From contig NZ_CP120983.1 in the NCBI RefSeq assembly GCF_030719215.1, positions 310,001 to 374,000 of the forward strand: a DNA stretch of 64,000 bases, read 5' to 3'. Both the position numbers and the translations under genes were made by a program. The notes under the pieces are model-generated. The model saw nothing but the letters and a program-made list of their open reading frames with translations, was not told the DNA's origin and did no database searches. This document shows positions 51,037 through 60,383 of this stretch, in pieces (position 1 is the stretch's first letter; each line of letters begins with the position of its first letter). This DNA comes from Streptomyces sp. Alt3 (GTDB taxonomy: Bacteria > Actinomycetota > Actinomycetes > Streptomycetales > Streptomycetaceae).

Positions 51037-52251
51037 ATGTCCAGTCACACAGACCAGCGAATCGAACATTCCAGACCTGACGATGCCTCTCTGTACGCGG
51101 AACGCGCGCAGAGACTGCGCCGGAGGCTGGAACGTCTCATCGGTATCGCCGCGACCGAGGGCAACAAGCTCGTCCCCCTCCGTAACGGGGACCAGATCTT
51201 CGCCTCGATGCTGGACTCCATCCGTGCCGCCGAGCACACCGTCGACATGATGACGTTCGTGTACTGGCGGGGGGACATCGCCCGCGATTTCGCCGAGGCG
51301 CTGTCGGAGCGTGCGCGCGCCGGTGTGCGTGTGCGGCTGCTGCTGGACGGGTTCGGGTCACGGCTGATCGAGAAGGGTCAGCTGGCGATGATGGAGGAGG
51401 CGGGGGTGGAGGTGGCCTGGTTCCGAAAGCCGCTGTACCTGTCGCCTCTCAAGCAGAACCACCGCTGTCATCGCAAGGTCCTCATCACGGATGAGGAGAC
51501 GGCCTTCACCGGCGGGGTCGGCATAGCCGAGGAGTGGTGCGGCGACGCCCGCGACCAGACCGAGTGGCGGGACACCCACGTGCGGGTGCAGGGCCCGGCG
51601 GTGGACGGTCTGGCCGCCGCGTTCGCGCAGAACTGGGCCGAGTGCCACGACGAGCTGTTCACCGACCGCGACAGGTTCGTCGACGCCACGCAGCACGGCG
51701 ACGCGGTCGTCCAGGTGGTGCGCGGATCGGCCGGATTCGGCTGGCAGGACATGCAGACACTGCTCCGTGTCGTTCTCGAGTCCGCCGAGGAGCGGGTCAG
51801 GCTCACCACGGCGTACTTCGCGCCCGACGCGTACTTCATCGAGGTGTTGTGCGCCGCCGCCCGCCGGGGCGTGTCCGTGGAGATCCTGCTCCCCGGGCCC
51901 TACACGGACAAGCGCGTGTGCCAGCTGGCAGGCCAGAACTTCTACGAGGATCTCACCGCCTGCGCCGTGAAGATCTACCAGTACCAGCCGACCATGCTCC
52001 ACACCAAGGTGCTGACGGTGGACGGTGTCGCCTCGCTGATCGGTTCGACGAACTTCAACCGCCGCTCGCTCGAGCACGACGAGGAGGTGATGCTCGCGGT
52101 GCTGGACCGGGAGTTCACCGCCACGCTGGACGGTCACTTCGAGGAGGACGTGGAGAAGAGCACGCTGATCGACGGGGCCCGCTGGAAGCGCCGCTCTCCC
52201 GTGCAGAGGTTGCGCGAGGCGGCGGTCCTGCCGATCCGCCGCTTCCTGTGA
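51037..52251 (+). CDS. Phospholipase D-family protein, cardiolipin synthase-like
   Basis: This 404-aa protein has two PLD motifs: His145-Lys147-Asp152 (HRKVLITDEETAFTGG) and His322-Lys324-Asp329 (HTKVLTVDGVASLIGSTN). The arrangement matches ClsB-type cardiolipin synthases, which lack N-terminal membrane helices and condense phosphatidylglycerol with a second lipid. The N-terminal 40 residues are charged and helix-like. The ATG at 51037 has a GTGAGAG site. A hairpin follows the stop. Confidence 0.83.
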   Translation: MSSHTDQRIEHSRPDDASLYAERAQRLRRRLERLIGIAATEGNKLVPLRNGDQIFASMLDSIRAAEHTVDMMTFVYWRGDIARDFAEALSERARAGVRVRLLLDGFGSRLIEKGQLAMMEEAGVEVAWFRKPLYLSPLKQNHRCHRKVLITDEETAFTGGVGIAEEWCGDARDQTEWRDTHVRVQGPAVDGLAAAFAQNWAECHDELFTDRDRFVDATQHGDAVVQVVRGSAGFGWQDMQTLLRVVLESAEERVRLTTAYFAPDAYFIEVLCAAARRGVSVEILLPGPYTDKRVCQLAGQNFYEDLTACAVKIYQYQPTMLHTKVLTVDGVASLIGSTNFNRRSLEHDEEVMLAVLDREFTATLDGHFEEDVEKSTLIDGARWKRRSPVQRLREAAVLPIRRFL

Positions 52252-52260
52252 CGGGGCGGG

Positions 52261-52303
52261 ACGGGTACGGGTGCGCGACCACGAGGGGTGGCCGCGTACC
52301 CGT
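52261..52303. terminator. Probable hairpin terminator after the PLD gene
   Basis: A 9-bp outer stem (52261-52269 with 52295-52303) encloses an inner CCAC/GTGG pairing. It lies 9 bp after the stop codon. Confidence 0.5.
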
Positions 52304-52363
52304 GCCGCCCGCGATCAGCCGGTTCACGGAAGTGTGACGGCTGCCGCCCGGGGCATACGGGCT

Positions 52364-52387
52364 TTCACCTGCCGTTTGTCAGGTGAA
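52364..52387. promoter_or_regulatory. Inverted repeat overlapping the ribosome-binding site of the GvpU-like gene
   Basis: TTCACCTG-N8-CAGGTGAA is a perfect 8-bp inverted repeat ending 11 bp before the ATG at 52399. Its right arm runs into the GAAGGGAG ribosome-binding site, so it could act as an operator at the transcription start or as an RNA hairpin limiting translation. Confidence 0.5.
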
Positions 52388-52398
52388 GGGAGCGGTCC

Positions 52399-52827
52399 AT
52401 GAGTGAGAGCGTCGAGACACGGCTGGAAGCAACCCCGGTGGTGACGGAGCCGGTGCCCGATCTGCAGCTCCAGCTGCTGATCCAGCTGCTGGACAGAGAA
52501 CAGCGCTCCAGTCTGCCGATCACCCTCGCTCTGGCCGGTGCCGTACTCCACGGAGACGTGATCGGCCACGAGGCGTGGAAGGCGGACTGGGCACGGAGCC
52601 TCCGCCAGGTCGAGGGCGAAGGCGCGAACCTGATCGCGGAGTTCCCGGAGACGGTGGACCAGGGCATCAGGGAGCTGGGTGGCGGGGACGAGACGTCGCA
52701 GCTGCCGCGGTGGATCCATCTCAGGGACGCCACGCTGGTGTTCGGCGGTACGGGGTCCCTGCGTCTGCCCCTGTGGCGCGGCCGCCTGGCCGACGTGTCG
52801 GGGTGGGCCCTCGGCCGGCCGCAGTGA
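52399..52827 (+). CDS. GvpU-like protein (gas-vesicle accessory family), orphan
   Basis: This 142-aa soluble protein resembles GvpU: a leading helix LQLLIQLLDREQRSSLPITL, then ALAGAVLHGDVIGHEAWKAD and the C-terminal strand WIHLRDATLVFGG. GvpU is an accessory protein of gas-vesicle clusters, but related stand-alone genes occur in actinomycetes that do not float. No gvp structural gene is in the window. The role is unknown. The match is from pattern recall and moderate. Confidence 0.5.
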   Translation: MSESVETRLEATPVVTEPVPDLQLQLLIQLLDREQRSSLPITLALAGAVLHGDVIGHEAWKADWARSLRQVEGEGANLIAEFPETVDQGIRELGGGDETSQLPRWIHLRDATLVFGGTGSLRLPLWRGRLADVSGWALGRPQ

Positions 52828-52894
52828 CGGGACCGTGGAAGGCGAAGGAATCATCCGCCGCGGGAGGACGGGCCGACGGGCCGGCCCCGGAGGC

Positions 52895-53857
52895 TTACCG
52901 GACGGACGGCGCCTTCCCCAGCTGCGCGTCCAGTGCGGCGAGAAGCCAGTCGTGCGCCGATCCGGGCGTCGGTTCGGGCCGCTCCGACCGGCGGCCGACC
53001 AGCTCGGAGGTCAGCTCCCAGTAGCGGTCGATGCGCGGGTCGGCCGCCAGGCGGCGGGCGAGCCCGAACCTGAACGCACCGGTGTCCGCGGTCCGGCCGG
53101 CGCTCGCGTACGCGTCCACGAATCCGTCGAGCGCATCTCCCGCGTACGGCTCCCTGCCCCGGCGCATCTCGGCGCCCGCCAGGTCGTACGCCTCGGCCAG
53201 CCCGGCGTACAGCACGGCTGAACCCCGTGCCCCGGCGGCCTCGTGGGCGTGGGGCTGGGTGACTTCGTCTCCCTCGCAGGGACGGGACACCATGGCGCAC
53301 AGTCCGGCGAAGGCGAGCACCTGGGCCGGCTCGGGGTCCGCGGGCGGCTGCGGGACCGCGGCATCGAGGAAGGCCGTGACAGCGCGGGCCGGCATCCGCG
53401 CGGGGAGCCACGCACGCCAGAAACGGGCCAGGGGCGCGGTGTCCGGCGGCGTGGTCAGCGTGCCGATCAGGCGCAGCCGCCCGGGGCGCTCGGCCACCGG
53501 GCACTCCTGCACGGAGCGGAGCGCCGCCTCCCTCCATCGCAGGGCCGTCAGCTGGGAGCCGAGGGTACGCAGCTGCCCGGCGACGGCGTCCTCCAGAGCG
53601 CCGCCCGCCCCACCCGCCGTGTCCTCCTCGTCGAGGATGCGGCGCACCGTGGAGACAGGCAGGTCCAGCGTGCGCAGGGAGCGGATCATCCGCAGCCGCC
53701 CGAGCGAGTCGGGACCGTACCTGCGGTGGCCGCCGACGCTCCGGGACGCCTCGGGCAGCAGGCCGTTGTCGGAGTAGAAGCGCACCGTCTTGACGCTGAC
53801 TCCCGCCCGCTCGGCGAGTTCGCCGATGCCGCACAGTCCGTCGTACGACGAGAACAC
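52895..53857 (-). CDS. MerR-family transcriptional regulator
   Basis: This 320-aa regulator has the MerR winged HTH at its N terminus (GIGELAERAGVSVKTVRFYS, then GGHRRYGPDSLGRLRMIRSL) and a long C-terminal effector domain of unknown ligand. It is divergent from a two-domain hydrolase gene. The intergenic promoter has the 19-bp spacer typical of MerR activation, with the operator dyad inside the spacer, so this protein probably activates the hydrolase gene. Confidence 0.88.
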   Translation of the reverse strand: MFSSYDGLCGIGELAERAGVSVKTVRFYSDNGLLPEASRSVGGHRRYGPDSLGRLRMIRSLRTLDLPVSTVRRILDEEDTAGGAGGALEDAVAGQLRTLGSQLTALRWREAALRSVQECPVAERPGRLRLIGTLTTPPDTAPLARFWRAWLPARMPARAVTAFLDAAVPQPPADPEPAQVLAFAGLCAMVSRPCEGDEVTQPHAHEAAGARGSAVLYAGLAEAYDLAGAEMRRGREPYAGDALDGFVDAYASAGRTADTGAFRFGLARRLAADPRIDRYWELTSELVGRRSERPEPTPGSAHDWLLAALDAQLGKAPSVR

Positions 53858-53888
53858 TTGAACCTCCCTCAGGGGGAGTTCCTACGGT
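53858..53888 (+). promoter_or_regulatory. MerR-type promoter with 19-bp spacer and internal dyad
   Basis: A -35 TTGAAC (53858-53863) and a -10 TACGGT (53883-53888) are separated by 19 bp instead of 17. The dyad AACCTCCC-N3-GGGGGAGTT lies across the spacer. This overlong arrangement is the hallmark of promoters that MerR proteins untwist to activate. It faces the hydrolase gene at 53947. Confidence 0.8.
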
Positions 53889-53946
53889 ACCCGGGTGAGG
53901 GGCCCGGTCACCGGGTCCGTCCCGACGACGTACCGAGGAGACGACC

Positions 53947-55455
53947 ATGACCACGTTCGTTCTGGTGTCCGGTGTGTTCACCGGCCCGCATGTGTGGGAG
54001 GACACGGCCTCGCGGCTGAGCGCGGCGGGTGCCGAGGTCCGTGCGGTGGCCCTGTCGGGGCTCGGTGGCGGGCGCCCGTCCGGCGCTGAGGACATCGACC
54101 TGGAGACGCACATCGCGGACGTCCTCGGGGTGGTCGACTCGGTTGCGGGGCAGGACGGCCGGGAGATCGTGCTGGTGGGCCACGACTACGGCATCCATCC
54201 GGTGCTGGCTGCCGCCGACCGGCGCGCGGAGTCGATCGCCCGGGTCGTGTACCTGGACTCGGGGCTGCCCCAGGACGGTGTCCCGGCCCTGGCCGCGGTG
54301 GCCGACCAGGGCCTGCGCGAGGAGGTGCGGCGACTGGCCCAGGACGGGGCGCACGGGGCGCTGCCGCCTCCCGCACGGGACTCGTGGCATCTGTGGGGCA
54401 GCACAACCGGGGTCCCCGACGCGGCGCTCGACCGGCTCACCGCCCTCGCCTCGCCGCAGCCGCTGGGCACGCTGCTCCAGCCGATGGATCTGACGGGCGC
54501 GGCGGCCTCGGTTCCCATGGCCGGGGTGCTGTGCACGGGCGGCGGAGCGAGCATCGCGATGGTCCAGGCCCAGGTGGACTTCGGCGAGCCGGCCTTGCAA
54601 GCCCTGGCCGACCCCCGTGTGACGTTCTTCGAACTGCCCACAGGCCACTGGCCGATGCTGTCCGATCCGGCCGCGCTGACCGCCGTGCTGCTGAAAGCCG
54701 CCGTCGGGGAGGGGCACCGGCTGACTCCGGCGGGCGCGACACCGCCGGAACCGTTCCTGCTGGACGTCCCCGGACTGCCCCGTGAGCGGATCGGCTCCGT
54801 CGACCTGTACCTGCCGCCCTCCGCCCGCGGCCCACACCCCGCGCTGGTCTTCGTGCACGGCGGCCCGGTGCCCCGCGAGGCACGCCCCACCCCTCGGGAC
54901 TGGCCCGTGCTGACGGGGTACGCCCGCTACGCCGCCGACAACGGGGTGGTGGGTGTGACCCTCGATCACCGTCTGCACGACATCGCCGACTACGAAGTGG
55001 CCTCCGACGACGTGGCGGACGCGGTGGACCGGGTGAGAGCCGATCCGCGGGTGGACGAGGACCGGATCGCCCTGTGGTTCTTCTCGGGCAGTGGTCCGCT
55101 CACCGCTGACTGGATGGGAGGTCCCCCGCCGTGGCTGCGCTGCCTGGCGGCCGACTACCCGATCATGGCGCCCCTGCCGAGCTGGGGGCGGCTCGCCGGC
55201 CGCTTCCACCCGGCGGACGCGGTCGCTCACGCCGGCTCTCTGCCCCTGGTCCTGGTCCGGGCCGGGCTGGAGTCCGACGGGATCGCGGCCACGGTGGAGC
55301 AGTTCCTGACGGCCGCCCGGGCGTGCGGGGCCGGCGTCGAGGTGATCGACGTACCGAACGGCCATCACTCCTTCGAGACGGCCGACCGGACGGACGAGTC
55401 GCGTGAGGCCGTTCGCCGGGCGGTGGGCACGGTTCTGCGTCACCTGAAGGCCTGA
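53947..55455 (+). CDS. Protein with two alpha/beta-hydrolase domains
   Basis: This 502-aa protein joins two hydrolase folds. Residues 1-260 resemble a small esterase-like hydrolase (FVLVSGVFTGPHVWEDTASR, VLVGHDYGIHPVLAAAD, and the late GHWPML His), with Asp in place of the usual nucleophile Ser (GHDYG). Residues about 270-500 form a second hydrolase (PALVFVHGGPVPREAR, ALWFFSGSGPLTADW, GHHSFE). The fusion is unusual. It is probably activated by the divergent MerR regulator and could be a resistance or detoxification enzyme. Confidence 0.72.
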   Translation: MTTFVLVSGVFTGPHVWEDTASRLSAAGAEVRAVALSGLGGGRPSGAEDIDLETHIADVLGVVDSVAGQDGREIVLVGHDYGIHPVLAAADRRAESIARVVYLDSGLPQDGVPALAAVADQGLREEVRRLAQDGAHGALPPPARDSWHLWGSTTGVPDAALDRLTALASPQPLGTLLQPMDLTGAAASVPMAGVLCTGGGASIAMVQAQVDFGEPALQALADPRVTFFELPTGHWPMLSDPAALTAVLLKAAVGEGHRLTPAGATPPEPFLLDVPGLPRERIGSVDLYLPPSARGPHPALVFVHGGPVPREARPTPRDWPVLTGYARYAADNGVVGVTLDHRLHDIADYEVASDDVADAVDRVRADPRVDEDRIALWFFSGSGPLTADWMGGPPPWLRCLAADYPIMAPLPSWGRLAGRFHPADAVAHAGSLPLVLVRAGLESDGIAATVEQFLTAARACGAGVEVIDVPNGHHSFETADRTDESREAVRRAVGTVLRHLKA

Positions 55456-55619
55456 CCGACCGCCCCGGCACATCGGGGGCGGGACGCCGGCGGCCCGCCA
55501 TCCGGCAGACGGGTCACACGAAGGTGCTCTCTCCGTGGCGGCTGCTGGCTTCCGGGCGCGGAACGTGATCGGCTTGACAACCCGTCAGCCGCACGGGGGG
55601 ACCAAGCCGAGGGGCACGG

Positions 55620-56885
55620 ATGACGAACCGACAGCACCCATCGCCGCCGGACGCCGTCGTCGTGGGCGCGGGTCTGGCGGGGCTGGCCTGCGCGCTCGAC
55701 CTCAGCGGCGCGGGCCTGCGCGTCGAACTGCTGGAGGCCTCCGACGGGGTGGGGGGCCGGATGCGCACCGACCGCCGCGACGGCTTCCTGCTGGACCGTG
55801 GTTTCCAGGTCTTCAACACGTCCTACCCGCAGGTGAAGAGGCGTCTGGACCTGCGTGCCCTGCGCCTGCGTCCCTTCACCCCGGGTCTCGTCGCCCGCAC
55901 GTCCTCGGGGCGGGTGCGCCTCACCGACCCCACCCGGCGTCCGGGGGACGCCGGGGAGCTCCTGCCGGGACGTGTGCTCCCCGCCCGGGACCTCGCCGCT
56001 CTGGCCGCGCTGACCGCCCGCGACGTCCTGCTCCCGGCGAAGCGGGTGGGCCGGATGACCGATCGCACCGCTTCGGAGGCACTCGTCCGCGCCGGTCTGT
56101 CGCCGCTCGCGATCGAGGACCTCCTGCGGCCGTTCCTCTCAGGGGTGTTCCTGGAGGAAGGTCTGGAGACCTCCGCGCGCTTCCTGCACCTGGTCTGGCG
56201 GAGCATGGCGCGCGGCACGCTCTGCCTCCCCGCCCACGGCATCGGCTCCGTGCCGGCCCAGCTGGCAGACGGGTTGCCGGAGGGCGCACTCCGGCTGGAG
56301 TCGGCCGTCGCCGAGGTCACGGACTCCGGGGTTCTCCTGGCGGACGGCGGTGAGCGGCCGGCCGGTTCGGTCGTCGTCGCCACCGACTCCGCAACGGCGG
56401 CCCGTCTGCTGCCCGGCCTTCCCGTGCCGGACAGCCGTACGGTGACGACGTACTACCACGCGGCCGACCGGTCTCCACTGACCGAACCCACCCTGGTCGT
56501 CGACAGCGGCCTCGCCGTCCTGAACAGCTGCGTCCTCACCGAGGTCGCCCCCTCCTACGCGCCTCCTGGCACGGCGCTCGTCTCGACCTCCGTCCTGGGG
56601 TCGGGCCCGCCCGGCGGGGAGAGGACGGTCCGCGCACGGCTGGCCGAGCTCTACGACACGGACACGAGCGCCTGGGAGACGGTGGCCGCGTACACCGTGG
56701 AGGGCGCCCTGCCCGCGATGCGGCCTCCCTGGCCGCTGAGCCGTACGACCCGTTTCGCGCGGGGCCGGTACGTCTGCGGGGACCACCGGGCCACCGGGTC
56801 GGTGCAGGGCGCGCTGGCCTCCGGCAGCAGGGCGGCACGCGAGGTGCTGGCCGACCGGGCCGCCGCCCGGACCGCCGGGACGTGA
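55620..56885 (+). CDS. FAD-dependent oxidoreductase of the carotenoid cluster
   Basis: This is a 421-aa flavoprotein with the dinucleotide-binding motif VVVGAGLAGLACALDLSGAG, then GGRMRTDRRDGFLLDRGFQV, as in phytoene-desaturase-like and amine-oxidase-like enzymes. The C-terminal FAD region reads RYVCGDHRATGSVQGALASG. Its function in the carotenoid pathway is not known to me. Its stop overlaps the GTG of crtY, so it is the first gene of a coupled operon with crtY, crtT and crtU. A TTGACA near 55574 could be a -35 element, but no good -10 follows. Confidence 0.72.
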   Translation: MTNRQHPSPPDAVVVGAGLAGLACALDLSGAGLRVELLEASDGVGGRMRTDRRDGFLLDRGFQVFNTSYPQVKRRLDLRALRLRPFTPGLVARTSSGRVRLTDPTRRPGDAGELLPGRVLPARDLAALAALTARDVLLPAKRVGRMTDRTASEALVRAGLSPLAIEDLLRPFLSGVFLEEGLETSARFLHLVWRSMARGTLCLPAHGIGSVPAQLADGLPEGALRLESAVAEVTDSGVLLADGGERPAGSVVVATDSATAARLLPGLPVPDSRTVTTYYHAADRSPLTEPTLVVDSGLAVLNSCVLTEVAPSYAPPGTALVSTSVLGSGPPGGERTVRARLAELYDTDTSAWETVAAYTVEGALPAMRPPWPLSRTTRFARGRYVCGDHRATGSVQGALASGSRAAREVLADRAAARTAGT

Positions 56886-58090
56886 GCAGGCACTTCCAGG
56901 GACGGGTGGACGACGCCGTCGTCGTGGGCGGCGGCGCCGCCGGGCTCTGCCTGGCGCACTGGCTCGCCAGGACCGGTACGGGAGTGACGCTGGTCGAGGC
57001 GCCCGAAGGACCGCTGCGCCCGGCCGAACGCACCTGGTGCTACTGGGAGGCGGGCACCGGCGAGTTCGAGGAGGCCGTCGTCGCCTCCTGGCGGAGACTG
57101 CGGGTACGGGGGCCGGACGGCGTCGTCGTCGAGTCGGAACCCGCGCCTCTGCGGTACCGCATGGTGCGCTCGGGTCCGTTCGAACGGCTGGTCCACTCGC
57201 GTCTGGCGGCTGCCCCGGCGGCACGCGTCGTACGCGCCACCGCCCACGAGGTACGTGACGTGCCGTACGGCGCCGAGGTGCGCTGCACGACGGCCGGCGG
57301 ACAGCCGCTCACCCTGCGCGGCAGATGCGTCTACGACTCGCGCCCCTTGAGGGACACACCGCCGCACCGCACACTCCTGCTGCAGCACTTCCGCGGCTGG
57401 TTCGTGCGCACCGCCGTCCCCCGCTTCGACCCCGGAGTCGCGGACCTGATGGACTTCCGGGTCCCGCAGCCCCGCCACGGTCTCGCCTTCGGCTACGTCC
57501 TGCCGCTGTCCGCGGACCGCGCACTGGTCGAGTACACAGAGTTCTCCCGTGCCCCGCTCCCGACGGCCGCGTACGAGGCCGCGCTGCGCCAGTACACCGG
57601 GGAGGTCCTGGGGCTCGGGCGGTTCACCGTGGAGTCGGCCGAACAAGGTGTCATCCCCATGACCGACGCGCGGTTCCCCCGCCGGGCCGGTCGGGCGGTG
57701 TTCCGCATCGGGGCCGCCGGGGGCGCCACCCGGCCGGCGACCGGCTACACCTTCGCCGCCGTGCAGCGCCAGGGCCGGGCCGTCGCCACCGCCCTGCACC
57801 GGGGGCGTCCGGATGTCCCGCCGCCGCACGGCCGCAGGGCCCTGGCCATGGACGCCGTGCTGCTCCGGGCGCTGGACACCGGACGCGTGGACGGGCCCCG
57901 GTTCTTCACCGACCTCTTCCGCCGCGTCCCCATGGAGCGGCTGCTGCGCTTCCTCGACGGCGGGAGCACACCGTGGGAGGAGTTCGGGATCGGGCTGCGT
58001 ACGCCTGTGGGACCGATGCTCCGCACCGCGGCCGAACTCCCCTTTCTCGTCCGCCGGGCGACCGGCCGATCCGAAGAGAGCCTCCGATGA
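56882..58090 (+). CDS. crtY: Lycopene beta-cyclase (CrtY type)
   Basis: This 402-aa enzyme closes the ends of lycopene to beta-ionone rings, giving beta-carotene. The N-terminal flavin-binding motif is VVVGGGAAGLCLAHWLARTG, followed by the conserved ERTWCYWE. ALVEYTEFS and GAAGGATRPATGYTF, both CrtY hallmarks, occur in the C-terminal half. The GTG start overlaps the stop of the FAD oxidoreductase gene, and its stop overlaps the start of crtT, so translation is coupled. Confidence 0.87.
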   Translation: MSRHFQGRVDDAVVVGGGAAGLCLAHWLARTGTGVTLVEAPEGPLRPAERTWCYWEAGTGEFEEAVVASWRRLRVRGPDGVVVESEPAPLRYRMVRSGPFERLVHSRLAAAPAARVVRATAHEVRDVPYGAEVRCTTAGGQPLTLRGRCVYDSRPLRDTPPHRTLLLQHFRGWFVRTAVPRFDPGVADLMDFRVPQPRHGLAFGYVLPLSADRALVEYTEFSRAPLPTAAYEAALRQYTGEVLGLGRFTVESAEQGVIPMTDARFPRRAGRAVFRIGAAGGATRPATGYTFAAVQRQGRAVATALHRGRPDVPPPHGRRALAMDAVLLRALDTGRVDGPRFFTDLFRRVPMERLLRFLDGGSTPWEEFGIGLRTPVGPMLRTAAELPFLVRRATGRSEESLR

Positions 58091-58821
58091 CCCTCCTGCG
58101 GGACCACGACCTGGCACGCGCCTTCGATCACGCGTCGCTCACCTACGACCGGCTCACCGCGCTGAATCCGGGCTACCGCTCCGACCTTCTGCGCTCGGCG
58201 CATCGCCTGCGGCTGCCGCGCGGCGGAAGGGGACTGCGCCTGCTCGATCTCGGCTGCGGAACGGGCGTGTCCACGCGGGCACTGCTGCGGGCGGCCCCGC
58301 ATGCCCGGATCACCGCGGTCGATGCCTCGGCGGGCATGCTGGAGCGGGCGGGTGCCAAGCGCTGGCCCGCGAACGTCCGCTTCCTGCACCGGTCCGCCGA
58401 GGAGCTGTCCACCACCGACGACGACGGTTCCTACGACGCCGTGTTCGCCGCCTACCTCTTCCGCAACGTCGCCGAGCCGGGCGAGGTCCTCCGGGCCGTG
58501 CGCGCCCTGCTGCGTCCCGGCGGCCGCCTGCTCGTCCACGAGTACAGCCTCAGCGGCTCTCCCGTGCACCGGGCCGTGTGGAACACGGTCTGCCGGGGTG
58601 TGATCGTCCCGGCGGGCACGCTGACGGGTGACCGGAAGCTCTACCACCATCTGTGGCGCAGTGTCCTCGCGTTCGACACGGCGCCCGCCTTCGAGCGCCG
58701 TGTCGCCCGGGCCGGGTTCCCCTTCGTGCGGACCGTTCCCGTCGGCGGCTGGCAGACCGGGATCGTCCACGTGTTCCTCGCCAGGAACGGCGCGGAGCCC
58801 GTCGGGACCGATGCGGCATGA
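58087..58821 (+). CDS. crtT: SAM-dependent methyltransferase of the carotenoid cluster (CrtT type)
   Basis: This 244-aa class I methyltransferase has motif I LLDLGCGTGVSTRALL, motif II-like ITAVDASAGML and motif post-I FAAYLFRNVAEPG, similar to UbiE/COQ5 proteins. Streptomyces carotenoid clusters encode such a methyltransferase between crtY and crtU, named crtT in S. griseus. Its exact role is not established from the sequence. Both ends overlap neighbours by ATGA. Confidence 0.8.
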   Translation: MTLLRDHDLARAFDHASLTYDRLTALNPGYRSDLLRSAHRLRLPRGGRGLRLLDLGCGTGVSTRALLRAAPHARITAVDASAGMLERAGAKRWPANVRFLHRSAEELSTTDDDGSYDAVFAAYLFRNVAEPGEVLRAVRALLRPGGRLLVHEYSLSGSPVHRAVWNTVCRGVIVPAGTLTGDRKLYHHLWRSVLAFDTAPAFERRVARAGFPFVRTVPVGGWQTGIVHVFLARNGAEPVGTDAA

Positions 58822-60380
58822 GGGCCCGTGGGCGTCTCCCCGACGCAACCCGGCACGGGCGCGACCGCCGGGCCGAGGTGGTCGTGCCTGAACCGGGCCG
58901 TGAGCGCTTCACCGGCGCCGCCCCGTCGGCGGCGGTGATCGGTGGGGGTGTCGCCGGTCTCGCCGCGGCGACGGCGCTCGCCGAGCGCGGTGTCCGCGTG
59001 ACGTTGTACGAACAGGGCGAGTCCCTCGGCGGCCGCCTGGCCGGATGGCCCGTCCGTCTGGGCGACGGGTCAGGGGCGACGATGAGCCGCGGCTTCCACG
59101 CCTTCTTCCGCCAGTACTACAACCTTCGCGGGCTGTTGCGCCGTGCGGACCCGGCACTCGCGATGCTCACCCCGCTGCCGGACTACCCGCTCCTGCACCG
59201 GAACGGCATGGCGGACGGTTTCGCCCGCGTGCCGAGGACCCCGCCGTTCAGCGCGCTCGGATTCGTCGCGCTCAGCCCGTCGTTCGGCCTGCGCGATCTG
59301 GCGGCGATGAACCCCCGCGAGGCACTTCCTCTCCTGGACGTGCGGGTCCCCGAGGTGTACGAGCGGTTCGACGGGGTCGGTGCCGAGGAGTTCCTGCGGC
59401 GGATCGACTTCCCCGCGGCCGCGCGCCATCTCGCCTTCGAGGTGTTCTCCCGCAGCTTCTTCGCCGACCCGCGAGAGCTGTCCGCCGCCGAACTGCTGCT
59501 GATGTTCCACATCTACTTCCTCGGGTCGTCCGAGGGGCTCCTCTTCGACGTGCCGCGCGAGCCGTTCCCGCAGGCCCTCTGGGAACCTCTCGGCGGCTAT
59601 CTGCGACGGCTCGGCGCGCAGGTGCGCACCGGTACCCCGGTCCACCGCGTCCGCCCTGCCGCCGGAGGGGACCTGACCGTGGAGACCGAGAGCGCGGCGG
59701 ACCGTCACCAGGCGGTGGTCCTGGCGCTGGACACGCAGGGTCTGCGTCATGTGGTGGGCGCGTCGGAGGAGTTGGGGGACGTGTCCTGGCGGGCCGATGT
59801 CGAGTCCCTGCGCACGGCGCCGCCGTTCCTCGTGTCCCGGCTGTGGCTCGACCGCCCGGTGCGCGCCGACCGGGCGGGGTTCCTGGGCACCAGCGGGTTC
59901 GACGGGCTCGACAACATCAGCGTCCTCGACCGCTGGGAGGGCGAATCGGCTCGCTGGGCCGCACGGACCGGCGGTTCCGTCGTCGAACTGCACGCCTACG
60001 CCGTCGAGGGGAGCGCGGAGCCCGAGAAGGTACAGCGCCGGATGCTCGACCGGTTGCACGAGATCTATCCCGAGACCGCCGGTGCGGGGGTCGTCGACGC
60101 CCGCCACGAATGGCGTGCCGACTGCCCCGTCTTCTCCGTGGGCGGCTACCACCGCCGGCCCGCCGTGCGTACGCCTCATCCCCGTGTGACCCTCGCGGGC
60201 GACATGGTCCGCACCGGTCTCCCGGTGGCCCTGATGGAACGCGCGGCGACCTCGGGATTCCTGGCGGCCAACACCCTCCTCGCGGACTGGGGTGTCCGGG
60301 GACAGGTGCTCTGGACCGTCCCGCGCGCCGGGCGCTCCCGGGTGCTGCGTGCCCTGGCGGGCCGGTTCGCGGGGCCCTGA
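58818..60380 (+). CDS. crtU: Carotene desaturase/methyltransferase (isorenieratene synthase, CrtU type)
   Basis: This 520-aa flavoprotein is related to phytoene desaturases, with AVIGGGVAGLAAATALAERG at residues about 38-57 and ESLGGRLAGW after it. Conserved CrtU features include SRGFHAFFRQYYNLRGLLRR and MFHIYFLGSSEG. It desaturates and methyl-shifts beta-ionone rings to aromatic phi-rings, giving isorenieratene. The ATG overlaps the crtT stop. It ends 3 bp before the end of the convergent Rieske-protein gene with no terminator between. Confidence 0.85.
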   Translation: MRARGRLPDATRHGRDRRAEVVVPEPGRERFTGAAPSAAVIGGGVAGLAAATALAERGVRVTLYEQGESLGGRLAGWPVRLGDGSGATMSRGFHAFFRQYYNLRGLLRRADPALAMLTPLPDYPLLHRNGMADGFARVPRTPPFSALGFVALSPSFGLRDLAAMNPREALPLLDVRVPEVYERFDGVGAEEFLRRIDFPAAARHLAFEVFSRSFFADPRELSAAELLLMFHIYFLGSSEGLLFDVPREPFPQALWEPLGGYLRRLGAQVRTGTPVHRVRPAAGGDLTVETESAADRHQAVVLALDTQGLRHVVGASEELGDVSWRADVESLRTAPPFLVSRLWLDRPVRADRAGFLGTSGFDGLDNISVLDRWEGESARWAARTGGSVVELHAYAVEGSAEPEKVQRRMLDRLHEIYPETAGAGVVDARHEWRADCPVFSVGGYHRRPAVRTPHPRVTLAGDMVRTGLPVALMERAATSGFLAANTLLADWGVRGQVLWTVPRAGRSRVLRALAGRFAGP

Positions 60381-60383
60381 CTC

